From Adiantum capillus-veneris (taxonomy: Eukaryota > Streptophyta > Polypodiopsida > Polypodiales > Pteridaceae), in the NCBI GenBank assembly GCA_014529385.2, contig CM043968.1, forward strand, positions 25,161,513 to 25,225,512: a stretch of 64,000 nt of DNA. Direction: 5' to 3'. Below are positions 11,009 to 22,599 of this stretch, in pieces. The notes beneath the pieces are model-generated. The model was given only the letters and a program-made list of their open reading frames with translations. It did no database searches and was not told the DNA's origin. The first letter of the stretch is position 1; each line of letters opens with the position of its first letter. The translations under genes were made by a program, and so were the position numbers.

Positions 11009-12939
11009 GATTTAGATTACGTCCTCGGAAGCTATTGAGTTCAATTTCGTTCATTGAGGTGGAAGAGCATTTGAGATGAATGTCCTTAGCCTTCTTCAAT
11101 CATTGCAAAATCAAACAACATTGGCACAGTAATTGCATTCTCATATACAATTAAAAAGAATATGCAGTTTTAGGCAGACAAGTTGATTGGTAGCAAAATT
11201 CTAAACCATTTGTCAGTAATAAACATTAAATTGCAATATAATCAAACGCATAAACAGTTGTAAAGGTAAAAAATTAAACAAGTCTGGGGTCGCTAATTTA
11301 ACAATCGAAAGGCACTAAAGATCGACTATTAATACCATGGGCAAGATTCTCAATTTTCTCTGGTCAATTAAGTTGTTTAATCGCGTGAGCCAAGTATTTC
11401 ATGTCCGAGGGTTGACTGGAGGCTATACCTAGAAGACCTTGTAGTTAAGCTACAAAAAAAGGAATTGCTCATGAAATCATCACTTGACTTATTTACTTGT
11501 CTTTGACCCCCCAAAGTCTTTTCACATTGTTTCAATTTTGATGTGTGTGCTTTTTTTGTATGCCTTGGGTTTTTTGCTTTTCAAGGAAAAGCGCCCACAC
11601 TGGGAACCTCTAGGGCTCTAGTACCATAGGCAATACATGTGAGTGAAGTACCAAATCAAGCTGAGATTTCTCTTCCAGCTTATGATTTTACATTGTGGCA
11701 CTTTGATTTTTATTTTTAATTTTTTTTTGTACGTTTTCAGCATTTTAATTTTGTAACTTTGGGGGGCCATATAAAACTGTTACCCTCCCCATGCTCATCA
11801 CACTAGTAAACTCCCTTTATAATACTTAAGCTAAAGGTCAATAGGGACTAAGCCACTAGAAAGCTCTAGTACAATTCACACAATGCTGCATAAATCGGAT
11901 TAAGAACCTAAGTAACCATTGATTATTAGGAAGGCATTCCCCATGGTATTAAGAGAAGATCTCTAACACCTAGCTTGGTCAAACTAGCTTAGTCGGACTG
12001 CTTGATTTGTAAACCTAAACAAGTGACTATGACAAAAAATTACATTGAATTTATTGTTTGATACTAAGCAAATGCGTTGAATATTATGCTACCAATCACA
12101 ATAAAAGCAGACAAACATGGATGCAAAAAGATAAGGGGCAATGCTAATGGACAAGAAACACCTGTTTGTGTTGATGGTCGCGCTTTATTTGAAGTGTGAA
12201 TGACAGAAAGATTCCATGAAGGTCCAAATTCTAACCATAGCAACACGTTCCTGTACACACGAGGAAACACAAAGAATAGCTCTAGGAGGCACATCAGTGA
12301 GAAGAAAGAACTTTGCTAATCACTCAATCCCTAAAATAGAAACACTCCTATTGTAATAATCCTACCTACCCTCCATCACTCGAGTGATGAGGATCAAAGG
12401 TGTTTGATGACATAGGTTTTGGTTTCAGTGTACCGGATGTGAATGTGTAGGTCTGGGTCAATGTTTTGACTTTTATTGTGCATACTTTGTTAATTGCTCT
12501 TGCTCTTTATTATTTTTGTTTTTTGTGAGTATAAGGCTTTATATATGCATTCCCTAAGATTGGGAGATTGAGAGGTCAGGGAGGAAGGTTGAGAGGAGAG
12601 TGAGTGAATGATGACTGTCAGCAAACACTTCCCCCTTCCTTGGGTAGATCATACCGTTTGAAATGTGCTCGTCACCCTTTGAAACCAATTGCTCTAGTTG
12701 GTAATAGGTGAGGATTTTTGTCAGTAGTTTTCTATTACCTTAGGTGCCTCGTCAAGTTGTAAGGGTGGTAAGGTACTCTCCCAAGATCAAACTTGAAGTG
12801 GTTCATCCGGTGATTCTTGAACACTGGGAGGTGTGGATTCCTTTGTAACTTTATGGAGGTCCACTATTGTAGGTGGATGCTGTGGAGAAGCTTTTTCCTC
12901 TATGGATGCATTACATAAGGAGCTAGAAGCTTCATGGGA
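11009..12939. other. Degenerate interior between two polypurine tracts
   Basis: This lies between the internal PPT and the 3' PPT of fragment D, where elements A and B keep their third ORF. No long frame or coiled-coil coding sequence survives here. The stretch is AT-rich with short homopolymer runs. It is best read as a decayed or deleted third-ORF region, inferred from position only. Confidence 0.35.
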
Positions 12940-12952
12940 CTCCCCCCTTCCT
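12940..12952 (-). other. Internal polypurine tract of fragment D
   Basis: AGGAAGGGGGGAG on the minus strand falls directly after the end of the Trp-motif tail. The same position is occupied by G-rich tracts in A (38158-38172) and B (52880-52893). Confidence 0.6.
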
Positions 12953-12955
12953 GAG

Positions 12956-13735
12956 CTAGGCGGAACAAATCGTTCTTTCTTCGGTACCCAAAACTAGCTC
13001 TGGAGCGGGTATGTAGCATTCAGTGATTTTTTTCTTTCCACGATTGTCAATTTGTTTTGGAGCCACAGGATTGGGCTCATATGGGCCAAGTGACAGGTAA
13101 GAACACAATCTACATTTTGGCACCCAGATTTGATCATTTCCTTGATAGTAGCCTTGGGCTTCCAATAGTCGTTTAGGAATCCATCACAACATTTTCTTAC
13201 TTTTCTTGGAGCGAGTGGTACATTTCTTACAAGGTTTCTATTTTTTAGCACTAGCTATGGTCTCTAAAGAAGCTTCGGGGACCCACTTGTATGTTTTCTT
13301 CGTTACATTAGGATGAGTCTTGTCAGAAGCTATATGTATTGCTTGTAGCATATTTAAGGGTACGGGCATTTCATCCCCCTCAGGTGTTACCAAGTGGTCC
13401 CCCTATTTCCCCAAGTGTCTATGGTTGCTGCTAGGTGGACCCAATCCACATTGTCTGACTCAGTCATCCCAGGTAGTACATCCATATAAGGAGAATCTTC
13501 CCCAACATCAGTGTCTGCTTTACATGTGTAACAATACTGCAATGGGGTCGAGTGAACTGTGGTGTCAGATCTATGATCAATTATAAATATGTTTCCTAGA
13601 GTATGTGCTCGACTAGTTACAAGATCCACTCGAAAGACAGAATCTTGGAATTGCAGGTAGACATGGTTTTTAGACCAGTCATGCACCATTTTTGCTTCCC
13701 TCATGAAAGGACGTCGTAGATCATCTTCGATGCCA
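12956..13735 (-). pseudogene. Post-integrase protease-like end and Trp-motif tail (fragment D)
   Basis: Read on the minus strand, the segment opens with DDLRRPFMREAKMVHDWSKN, which matches the last strand of the second retropepsin domain of A (LGQPWQKEYNVKIDWSTN) and B (LGVPWMRTYNAVIEWSEH). A Thr/Asp-rich stretch follows. After several stops comes a tail with YKWVPEAS (about 13290), WIPKRLL (about 13170) and QIWVPKCR (about 13130), the same type of Trp motif seen in A and B. The tail ends at 12956, just before a polypurine tract. The active-site half of the protease is missing. The order (protease end, W tail, PPT) agrees with A and B, so I assign it to a third family with the same plan. Confidence 0.6.
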
Positions 13736-14307
13736 TGTCATTAGAAGAAATATGAACCTTGCATGGGCCTTGTAAGGAATCCTAATTTTTAGGGATTAAG
13801 GCTAATGGTGTGTAGGGTTAAGGGGACAAGGGCATTCAAGAAGCTAGTTTTTAGTAGGCTTTTCTAACTTTTTTTTAAGACACATGTAGGATGTGGACCT
13901 AGGAGGTCACCTTCTCTCTCTAGCTCTTTGAAAGTGAAGGGAGTAAAGAGGTGTGGCCACATCATCAAAAACATGGATCACTAAGAGCCAAAATTTGACT
14001 TTTTTAAAAAAAAATTAGTTTTACTTATTTTTTACTTAAAACTCCCCCCCAATATATATCCATATCAAAAAAGTATTTTTTGACCTTTTTTTAAACTTAC
14101 AAGCACTAAAAGTCCAATTTTTCAAAAAAAAACTCCCCCCAAAAAAAAAAAACCTTTCTTCTCTCTTCCTCCTCCCTCCTTTCTCCCTCTCCTCTCCCTC
14201 CCTGCCCCCTTCTCTCCTCCTCCTCCCCTCTCTCCCTCTCCCCCACTGTCCCCTTCTCTCCTCCCATGTTCCTCCCTCTCCCTCCCTGCCCCCTTCTCTC
14301 CTCCTTC

Positions 14308-14346
<39 letters not shown>

Positions 14347-16100
14347 CCACTACCCCCTTGTCTTATCCCATGTTCCTCTCTCTCCCTCCCCCCTCTCTCT
14401 TTTCATCCTTTGCTTCCTCATGCAACAGCTACCATGGTGCTCAAGAACATCACAAATCGTATGCATACATATTTGCTTGTTCCCAACGTTTGCACCGAAG
14501 GCCGCACGTGAGGGTGAGCAGAGGTCATCCCAGGAACGTCGTACCATCGGTGAGATGAATGTTGACAATTCTTCAATATCTTGCTAATACCATCACATAT
14601 TTGAATAAAACACCCCTTTATGCAAGGTAACAATATACTTCTTACTTTTGATTGTGTTCTTCTTATCATAAACTTTGAAGTCTAAGGTGTTGCCTCTACT
14701 TGTTTTGTAGTGCTTGGCACAAAGGTTGCTTTTATGCACAAATAGTGAAAGGCTGCAGGTTAAAGAGGCCAAGTGTCACCACTTTTCCTCTAAAACAGTC
14801 TTCTTTGTTACATCTTACAGGTAGGTTCTTCAAATCCATGCTTATTAGGGGTGGTAATCTCATCCTAATGTATATTTTTGTATTGTTTATTCCCAGTTAG
14901 ATAGAAATACTTGCAAATTTGTACAACATAAACTTAACAAGTGTCTTCATTATATAGCTTGCAAATGTTGAATTCATACATGTTTTTGTTACAAGGTGAC
15001 CTCTTGCTATGCTAGTTGAGTGGCGTTGTTTGCAAGAATGGCTCAAGGAACTGGCATAACATGAAGCTTTTACGGTGGCACAAAGCTCTCCTCAGCGGCA
15101 ATGTGGCTCCCACTACACCAAAAATCATTATGCTAACATGGAGAGATCCCTAGTAGGACAATGCAAAAACTTTTCATCAGCAGCAACACACCCTTTCCTA
15201 ACATGAGGGCACTCCTACCAAAGATATTTTTATGTGATAGGTCACCGCAGGAGCATACCATGTCATGGAATGGATGTAAGAACTATGACCGCACTACTCC
15301 TTGGAAGTTGTTCACAGATGTATGTTTATCAAAGTTAACGAGAATAAATTTGGACTTTTTTGTTTGTTGATGTGTAAGAGCACTCTAGGTCTACCATATT
15401 TTAGATTGTTTGATAAGTTAATAAAATTTGTAGTCATTTAAAGTGTAAGTTTGTTTTTGTTTGGTAAGATTGTACATGAGAAGACATAATAAAGTATAAG
15501 AGATCTTGACGGAATAAGCCTCGATTAGATTCCTACCATGCACTTGTGAATTTTTAGCAATAACTTTTTTTTAAAGGAAATTTTGGTTATTTTAAAGTTT
15601 GTACACAGTCTAGGAGTTCATTCTGATTGTTTTCCTTCAGTTTCAATTTTTGATCGAGGGCACTCCTTGGAAGCCACTTTTGAAGGTGTTAGGGTGAGAT
15701 TCTGAGAAAGTTTTGTATGTAGGAAATGCAGTCCTTAACACAATAAAAAACATTGGTTCTCTGAGTATTTTCAGATTCCATGGTTTTAATGCCCGTTCGA
15801 ACCCGTAGATTAAGGAAAAAGTAAGAAATGTCTGTTTTACATCATTTTTTAAGAAATTGCCAACTTGCACGTTGATTTTTGGAAAATCCGAGTAGGATAT
15901 GATTTTTTTTCATCACACGATGGTCGAAGAGCGCGACGAGATGAACAAATTTATGTGAGACAAGCCCAGAGAGATTCGGAGCCAATTGAACACTAGAAGC
16001 TCTTGAAAACAGCCTAAAAGTTCAACACTTGAATTATGGCCCTGCATTAAAAAAAAAAAAACTGACCACTTGAATTACAGCCATGCATTAAAAAAAATCT
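13736..16100. other. Unassigned region with pyrimidine-rich low-complexity tract
   Basis: No gene is recognised. 14155-14402 is almost pure CT-rich sequence, including a CT dinucleotide run at about 14311-14345. Long frames inside it (Glu/Arg-rich on one strand, Ser/Leu/Pro-rich on the other) are simple-repeat translations. The rest is AT-rich without motifs. Confidence 0.5.
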
Positions 16101-16250
16101 TGTACTTGTCATTTTAGGGCCCCAGGGACCCTCAACATGAGGGGCCACAAGGGCGCGCAAATTGGCCATCCAAAATTTTGGATGGCCAATTTGCGCGCCC
16201 TTGTGGCCCCTCATGTTGAGGGTCCCTGGGGCCCTAAAATGACAAGTACA
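16101..16250. repeat. 150 bp perfect palindrome (hairpin 1)
   Basis: The left arm 16101-16175 is the exact reverse complement of 16176-16250, with no spacer; the centre is CCAAAATTTTGG. The arms are GC-rich in the middle (GGGCGCGC). Transcribed, it would fold into a 75 bp perfect duplex. The flanks (CATGCATTAAAA on the left, GCCATGAGATAGAACTGGGC on the right) recur around hairpin 2. Confidence 0.95.
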
Positions 16251-16359
16251 GTCTTTTTCTGATGCATAGCCATGAGATAGAACTGGGCAAATTAATGTAT
16301 TCATAGCAAACTGCCCCCCCCCCCCCCTCCCAATGACAAATAGCTAAACATTGTATCAT

Positions 16360-16551
16360 GCCATGCATTAAAAAAAATCTTGTACTTGTCATTTTAGGGC
16401 CCCAGGGACCCTCAACAAGAGGGGCCACAAGGGCGCGCAAACTGGCCATCCAAAAATTTGGATGGCCAGTTTGCGCGCCCTTGTGGCCCCTCTTGTTGAG
16501 GGTCCCTGGGGCCCTAAAATGACAAGTACAAGATTTTTTTTAATGCATGGC
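16360..16551. repeat. 192 bp near-perfect palindrome (hairpin 2)
   Basis: Arms 16360-16454 and 16457-16551 are perfect 95 bp reverse complements around a 2 bp AA spacer. The sequence is a diverged copy of hairpin 1, and differences in one arm are matched by compensating changes in the other (for example CAACAAGAGG with CCTCTTGTTG, against CAACATGAGG with CCTCATGTTG). The outer part of the arms, GCCATGCATT with AATGCATGGC, extends further than in hairpin 1. Confidence 0.95.
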
Positions 16552-16591
16552 CATGAGATAGAACTGGGCAGTTTAATGTGTTCATAGCAAC

Positions 16592-16621
16592 CCCTCCCCC
16601 CCCCCCCCCCTCCCCCCCCCC
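16592..16621. repeat. Poly-C tract
   Basis: Runs of C interrupted by single T follow hairpin 2. A similar poly-C run follows hairpin 1 at about 16313-16330. The pair is part of a roughly 260 bp direct-repeat unit that contains a hairpin. Confidence 0.8.
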
Positions 16622-16721
16622 AAATGGCACATACCTAAACCTTGTATCATACTTATCAACCATTTTTTACTTCCTTGTGTCCATCCCCTGTTCTTGGAAA
16701 TATCTTGGTCCCTATTTGTGC

Positions 16722-16826
16722 CTGGATGGGCATTCTACGCGCCGTTGTGGTCCCTCTTATTGAGGGTCCCTGGGGCTTCAAAATGACAAATAGGGGCTTT
16801 GTTTTAATGTATGGCCATGAGATAGA
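16722..16826. repeat. Degenerate half of a third hairpin unit
   Basis: GAGGGTCCCTGGGGC and GGCCATGAGATAGAG here match the right arm and right flank of hairpins 1 and 2. The matching left arm is not present, so this copy no longer forms a hairpin. Confidence 0.6.
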
Positions 16827-16859
16827 GTTGTAGTGTTTTATGTCCGGAGTATTCACTAT

Positions 16860-19190
16860 GTGCGTTCACCACAATGGATTGAAAGTAGCCCTTATAGGCC
16901 TTACCTACACATGTTTCTGTAACTTTACAAGAATATAAATTCCCTTCTGTTGAACACATGTGCTATGTTACATATACTTTAGTGAACTCCCAAGGTCAAA
17001 GGCCTCACAAATTTTGTGCACTCAGAACATTTAGCACTAGAAATCAACCAAACAAGGAGCCAATTTTTACTTCCTTGTGTTCACCTCGTGTTCTTGGGAA
17101 TGTTTTGGTTAAGCCATTTTTTTGGTATTTAAAACCACATGTGACCCCTATTGTTATAGTATCCAACCAAAGGTTTCTTGATTAGCAGTTATATAGGTTC
17201 GAGTGATACATATATTCTATGTTAACAATGCATGTATCTATAATTTATATTTACACTTTCTCTATCCAAATGAGCTACGTAGTAAAAATCAAATCCGCAA
17301 TTAACCAATTAAGTTCACAAGGTGATAGCTATTGGTATGATCTTTAGCAATACCAAATAAATAGCTACCAATAGCGAACGAATAGGGATATTTAAGAAGG
17401 TTTGATACCAAAAACTTCTCAACACTACTCAAAAAGGTGGAAACTCAAAGGCTTTATAATATATATATGATGAAACAAGAATCAATAATAAGTCACCCCT
17501 ATATATCTACACCTCCATCTCAAGTTGTCATTTCTCTAAGTCAAGCTTGGCATAGGCATAGTATGGAAACAATAACATTTTGGAAAGCAAGAATTTAGCT
17601 TTCTCAACTTTTGAAATGTTGCTATTGATATATATTCAACATCCCCAAATGAGGACATCTTGACAAAGTTTATGATCCACTTAATAAGAATAACCATTAG
17701 TGATTAAACTGAAATCAAAATATTGCATGAATTTCTTCATGGTGGAATGATTAAGACTTGAAACTTCAAACATCTTACAGGAAAATCAGAATATCCATAA
17801 AAATCAACAATATTTCTCAAATCTGTATGAAACTCCAGTAATCTAAATTAAATACTCTCACTCAGTGCGACACCATTAACCAAAAAGAAATATTTATATT
17901 GCATTTATAGAGGAATCCAGCCTCATAAAAATAATTACAAATGGAGACAATGTTATTGATGTTAGGCTTCTCTTACGAGTATTTGTCTTTCTCATCTAGA
18001 GATTCATATACACGAGTATTTGTGTGTCTATGACACTAGGGAAGATAGTAGTACATAGGGATGGCTTTTCTAAGAGCTCCTTGAGAGTACCTATTGGTTC
18101 AAGATTCTACAAAAATCCTACTATTCTTATCAAAATCTTTTAACACGGTAGTGAAAGGTTCCTCACAGAACAAAAATAGGGTGATTTCAATCTCTACACA
18201 TGGTTGCTTGCTCATGTCCTCCCAAAACAAGTTGACTCTGTAAGTAAACAACAGATTATGTGAGCACAAAGTTATAAAGTACAAAATGATATCATTCTAA
18301 TAATCTAATGACAACTATACAAAGAATAAATTATAAGAAAAATCTTTGATGACTCTCCATAGATAACACAACTTACTTACATTGTGAGACTCAATCACAT
18401 GCTACAAAACTATAGATGGCGCACCAAAGCCATTAACAAAATAGCACCACCCAATGTTATGAGGTGTGAAGCCTAAACATTGAAAGCCATAAAGAGGTTA
18501 ATTCCCTTCAGCATGATAAACTTAAAGATGGAGATGATCTTAAACTCTGAATGTAAGCTACAAGGGTAGTTTTCTCACCATTCTATCTTTATGTTGGAGA
18601 TGAATCCTTCCAATGCCCATGCACTATTCACACCTCCTGTTCTTGTGGTATGCAAGTCATGTGAGTTGATGCTTTTTCCATCTTCGAGAGTAGAGGTTTC
18701 CATGTAGTGCGAGTGAATGAAAGTAGAAGGAGGAGAATCTTGTTTCATATTGTAATGGAGGTAAGAGAAGGGACAAGAGCTAGCTTGGTATGGAACTATG
18801 TGGTGGGCAAGGGGAAGAGATGGGGGAGAAGATTGCTTGGTACTACAATGGAGATGGGAGAAAGCTAGTAGAGAGATAATGTTGGACTATAGGGGGTGTA
18901 TGTGGTTGTTGCAGCCATGGAGAGCTTGGAAAAGGGTTTGTAGAGAGAGAAAATCACTTTTTAGCTATAGAATAGGTTTGGAAAGACTTTGGAGGGTGGA
19001 AAATGATGTTTTGAACTTTTTTGGAAAAATTTAATTTTTTGGAATTTTTTAGTGCACGTTTTTTACTTTTGGAGGTCAAAAATACTTTTTTGACCATGAA
19101 ATAGGTTAGGGGACCTTTTAAGGAGGGAAAACCTGAAATTTGATTTTTTTTGAAAATTTCAAATTTTTAGTGTATTTTTAAATCCGGGCC
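16860..19190. other. Unassigned AT-rich region
   Basis: No reading frame with recognisable domain content, no terminal repeats and no RNA gene were found on either strand. Short frames are scattered and compositionally unremarkable. Confidence 0.45.
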
Positions 19191-19216
19191 AAAAAGTGGG
19201 GGAAAAAAGGTCAAAG

Positions 19217-19257
19217 TGGTCCCCCCCCCTCCCCCCCCCCCCCCCCCCCCCCCCCCC
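19217..19257. repeat. Long C homopolymer tract
   Basis: About 40 bases are C apart from a single T. The minus strand is therefore a long G run able to form G-quadruplex. It lies near the broken 3' edge of the C1 element. Confidence 0.9.
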
Positions 19258-19387
19258 ATCCACCTCTCTTACCTTCTCACTAGGTAAGAGGCCATTAAGA
19301 GGTGTAAGGCTACCTTGTCCCCCTACTTTTTTGAGGGTATAGAGTGTGTCCACCACCCTCTTCCTATTGGCTGGCCTCTAATTAACC

Positions 19388-21521
19388 TTAATCCCAAAGG
19401 GCCCCTAGAGGGTTCATATTTTTCCTAATGGTGTGCTTGGAGAAATCCATAACAATGAAGGTAACTCTTATTTTATGTCCAAAGACCTTGATCTTGAGAT
19501 CTTCCAGCATCCCAATAGGTTTAACAATAGACCCATTAGCCATCTTCACTACTATGGTTGTGGTCGCAAGGTGAGGTCTTCCCATAGTTTCCCAACAATT
19601 TTTAGTCACAATGCTAACCCCAGCGCTACCATCAAGGATTCCCTTCACAATTAATCCCTTAGTAGTGATTGATATGGTCGCATTGGATTCATCACCCTCA
19701 AAGTATTCTCCCAACTTGTTAACAGATATTTCTATAACAAGGTTCTCATCTAGGTTGGGTTGTGGATCTAAGTGTTCCTCCTCTATTGGCATCTCTCCAG
19801 CTCCATCCATCTGTGCAAATTGTGGTAGCCCAAACTTCAGTACTCCATTGAGGAAGGCTCGAAGAGCTGAGACTAGCTCGGGTCTTTATATAGTTTGGAC
19901 ATGATGTTGGTTCTAACTTCTGAAGACATGAAATCCATCAATTTGGCAATGTTTAACGGCACTTTTTGGGCTTCAGTACCTTGACGTGGGGAAGATGGGA
20001 TCTCCATTTCTTTGATAGGATCATGTAGTCCCTCTGTAAACATTCTTTTCATCAAGAAGTGAGTACGCCCACTTTCCCATGACTTTAAGTCACTTTCTTC
20101 TTGGATGACACTAGGTATGTCTAAGGGTCTATGGACTTGGTGAGCTTGTTGTTGCATAGGGAACATGGCGTCTGTAATCTGGATCTGCCTAGGTGCTGGT
20201 TCTAGATCGCTTTGGGTATCTTCTACCAAACTCCTTAATTGCTTGACTCGCTCAATCTCCTCTGTAGGGTTTGGATAAGTTCCTAACTTCTTCTTGGATC
20301 CTGGCCAGTGTGGCTCATGAAGATGTTCCTTGTTGGTTTCTATCTTAGTGGTCGTTTTGGTCTCCATGGTTTCACCTGAATCCGAATCCTCTTCAGTGTC
20401 ATTCATATATACGGGGTCGTCACCAGTCCCTATGTTCGTATTTGAACTGGGATCTGACTTCGCTACTTTTTGCGAGATCCCTTTCTTCGTGTTTTCTTCT
20501 TTTTTTGAGATTGGGCAATTGATGCTGTGTCTCTTTCGTCAAGAATATAATTTTGTTTTTGGAGCATCGATCATGTGAGAACGTTTACTGGTACCACAGG
20601 TGTACTTTGTGATGTCTCCTCGGTAACTTCAATTAAGTTTAACGGCATGATCTTTGGTGCATTTGGATTATTTGGACATTGGGAAATCAAATGATCTATG
20701 CCACATCGATTACACATGAGTATCGTCATTGTAGACGTGCTCGCTTGACCTCCACACTCATAGCATTGAAGAGGTGGTCTCTTAGCAGTGTAATTGATAT
20801 TTTGGCCTCTTGCATCAAGAGCAGCTACTTGATAGACAAGTTTTACTTGTCCCCAATAGTACTACTCCATGTAGTATTGTGGACTTTCTTCAAGCACATC
20901 CATCCCATAGGCAATATTAGGATCTATATCTTCCTCACAGCCTTCCAAACAAGCAATAGATGACTGACAACCCACTTGATTCACAGAAGTAATTCTCGGA
21001 TGTGGTGGTTGCAATCCTAGCACTGGAGGTGGTAAGGGTGTTGTTTGAACAACATTTTGGGCCCTAGGGACCATGTGTTGTGTTGTTTGTTCAAGAGGTG
21101 GGGCCGCCATCAATGCAGGCACTCTAGGTGTGTCTGTCCATGCTAAGGTTGGTCTATTAGCCATCACCCGCTTAAATACTATGCAATCCTTAGCTTGTTG
21201 ACCATACCTCCCACAGGCATTGCAGTTCCCATTGAATTTTAGTCTAAAAGTATGGCATTCACTAGTACTATGCGGTCCATAGCATACTGAGCACCACTCT
21301 TGCTCCCTTCTTGGATACATATGATTGTTTTGCAAAGCACAATTGTCTCTAAGACTCTTTTGAATGGCCTTGGTGAGATCTGCTAAAGTCATCTCAGGGT
21401 TTTTTGGCTCCTTAGAAATAGGCTTTAGGGTCATTGGTTGATGCCCCGATGCTTGCGAGCTAATAGATTTAGGCTCAACAGACACTCTTTCTCCTTGAAT
21501 CATCCTCCAATTGGATCGCAT
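19388..21521 (-). pseudogene. C1 nucleocapsid, linker and protease-like domain
   Basis: The minus-strand frame runs from MTLKPISKEPKNPEMTLADL (about 21430) through CSVCYGPHSTSEC (about 21290), CNACGRYGQQAKDC (His replaced by Gln) and GCQSSIACLEGCEEDID, to a broken CYECG motif near 20760. After a shift it continues with the charged linker (20406-19873; KKLGTYPNPTEEIERVK) and the protease region VKGILDGSAGVSIVTKNCWE (about 19650-19600), GRPHLATTTIVVKMANGS and FIVMDFSKH. The domain has a retropepsin shape, but its active site reads DGSA, not DSGA. Two or three frame changes break the gene. It is longer at the 3' end than the two inverted copies, which stop at KIKVF. Confidence 0.8.
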
Positions 21522-22320
21522 TGGTGGTGATTGCTTCGCAAGTGGCGATACCTCTAATGACTAGGCCATTGTAGATATCCTCATGTAGTAATCCCCTAAT
21601 GAATCTATCAAGCAATTGATTATTATTGAAGTGTTCATTTGGATTACAACGAGAATTCAAATGCTTCAAGCGACTAATAAAGTCTCTCATCGACTCTCCC
21701 TCCTCTCGTTGGGTTTTCTGGAGCTAAGAGGCTACACCCCAAAGCACTCCCTCGCGTATGTATTTTTTCAAGGACAGTCTCCTAAGAGTAGGGTAAATTG
21801 TTTTTCTTCCGTCCTGAGGGTTCTATACCAATCCCCTGCCTTCCCACTTAAGGTTAGGCTTAAAGCATTACTCTTATGCAGGTCATTGTGTTCTCCTAGA
21901 GAATTGCATATTTGTTCAAACACTTCGATATGCTTTCTCACATCCCCGTCTCCACTAAATTTTTTTGTGAGCTTGGCTATTTGTACTGCCTTACTTCTAG
22001 GCTCTCTATCAGGCATGTTACGCATATTCTCAGCAATAGATCGACCAATAGCTTGAGCAAATGTTGCCAAGTCACCTAAGTGAGCAAGCACCGTGGGTGA
22101 AGGCGCTTCAGAGACTACATGTGGAGTAGGTATTGGCATTGGGCTTGGCGCATAGGAAGCCCTTGGGTTCCACGTTGGGTACGGTGTTGTGCCATGGGGT
22201 GGCCCAAAGTTCATATGTGTGGCCCTAGGCATAGTAGATGTCGGATGTGACATGCTCATGCTAGCCGATATAGTCCCATGGAAATATGAGCTTGGGTGTT
22301 GTGGTTGTGGAGCATAGGTA
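21475..22320 (-). pseudogene. C1 gag capsid region
   Basis: Read down from about 22290, a Pro-rich N-terminal stretch (MPIPTPHVVSEAPSPTVLAH) leads into a typical retrotransposon gag core: LTKKFSGDGDVRKHIEVFEQ, SLTLSGKAGDWYRTL and, after a frame break near 21740, MRDFISRLKHLNSRCNPNEH, NNQLLDRFIRGL and NGLVIRGI. The gag core forms the capsid of virus-like particles in related elements. The upstream continuation is displaced by the hAT element and resumes at 29529. Confidence 0.8.
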
Positions 22321-22328
22321 GTTGAAAC
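22321..22328. repeat. Target-site duplication of hAT, left
   Basis: GTTGAAAC here is repeated exactly at 29521-29528, flanking the element. Eight base pairs is the diagnostic hAT target-site length. Confidence 0.93.
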
Positions 22329-22340
22329 CTAAGTTGCATT
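22329..22340 (+). repeat. hAT terminal inverted repeat, left
   Basis: CTAAGTTGCATT is the exact reverse complement of the last 12 bases of the element. Past 12 bp the two ends share only looser GTA/TATACG-rich similarity. Confidence 0.92.
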
Positions 22341-22531
22341 GTACGTTATACGGTGCACGTATAATATGCCTTAAACGCGTATTATACGATACCTATCTTT
22401 ATTCGGTCGTATTATACAGTGCCAGCTCAGCAAAAACACCGTATCGTATAATTTCTCAGCAATTCGATCGAAATATTAGTTCGATCGAAATAGTACTTCG
22501 ATCGAAATATTAATTAGATCAAAGTAAATTT

Positions 22532-22541
22532 GTTTATATAC
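22532..22541 (+). promoter_or_regulatory. Candidate TATA box of the transposase gene
   Basis: GTTTATATAC lies about 60 bp before a good splice donor (ATAG/GTGAGC, GT at 22600-22601) and just inside the subterminal GATCGAAATA repeats (about 22468-22520). A short noncoding first exon would lie between them. Confidence 0.5.
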
Positions 22542-22599
22542 GCTGAAACGGACTATTTTTCTCATTCCATCAGTCTCTCTTCTCTTATCTCACCTATAG

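Noticed and set aside
14036-14350. Glu/Arg/Gly-rich 104-codon frame
   Set aside because: It is a translation of a pyrimidine-rich low-complexity tract with no domain.
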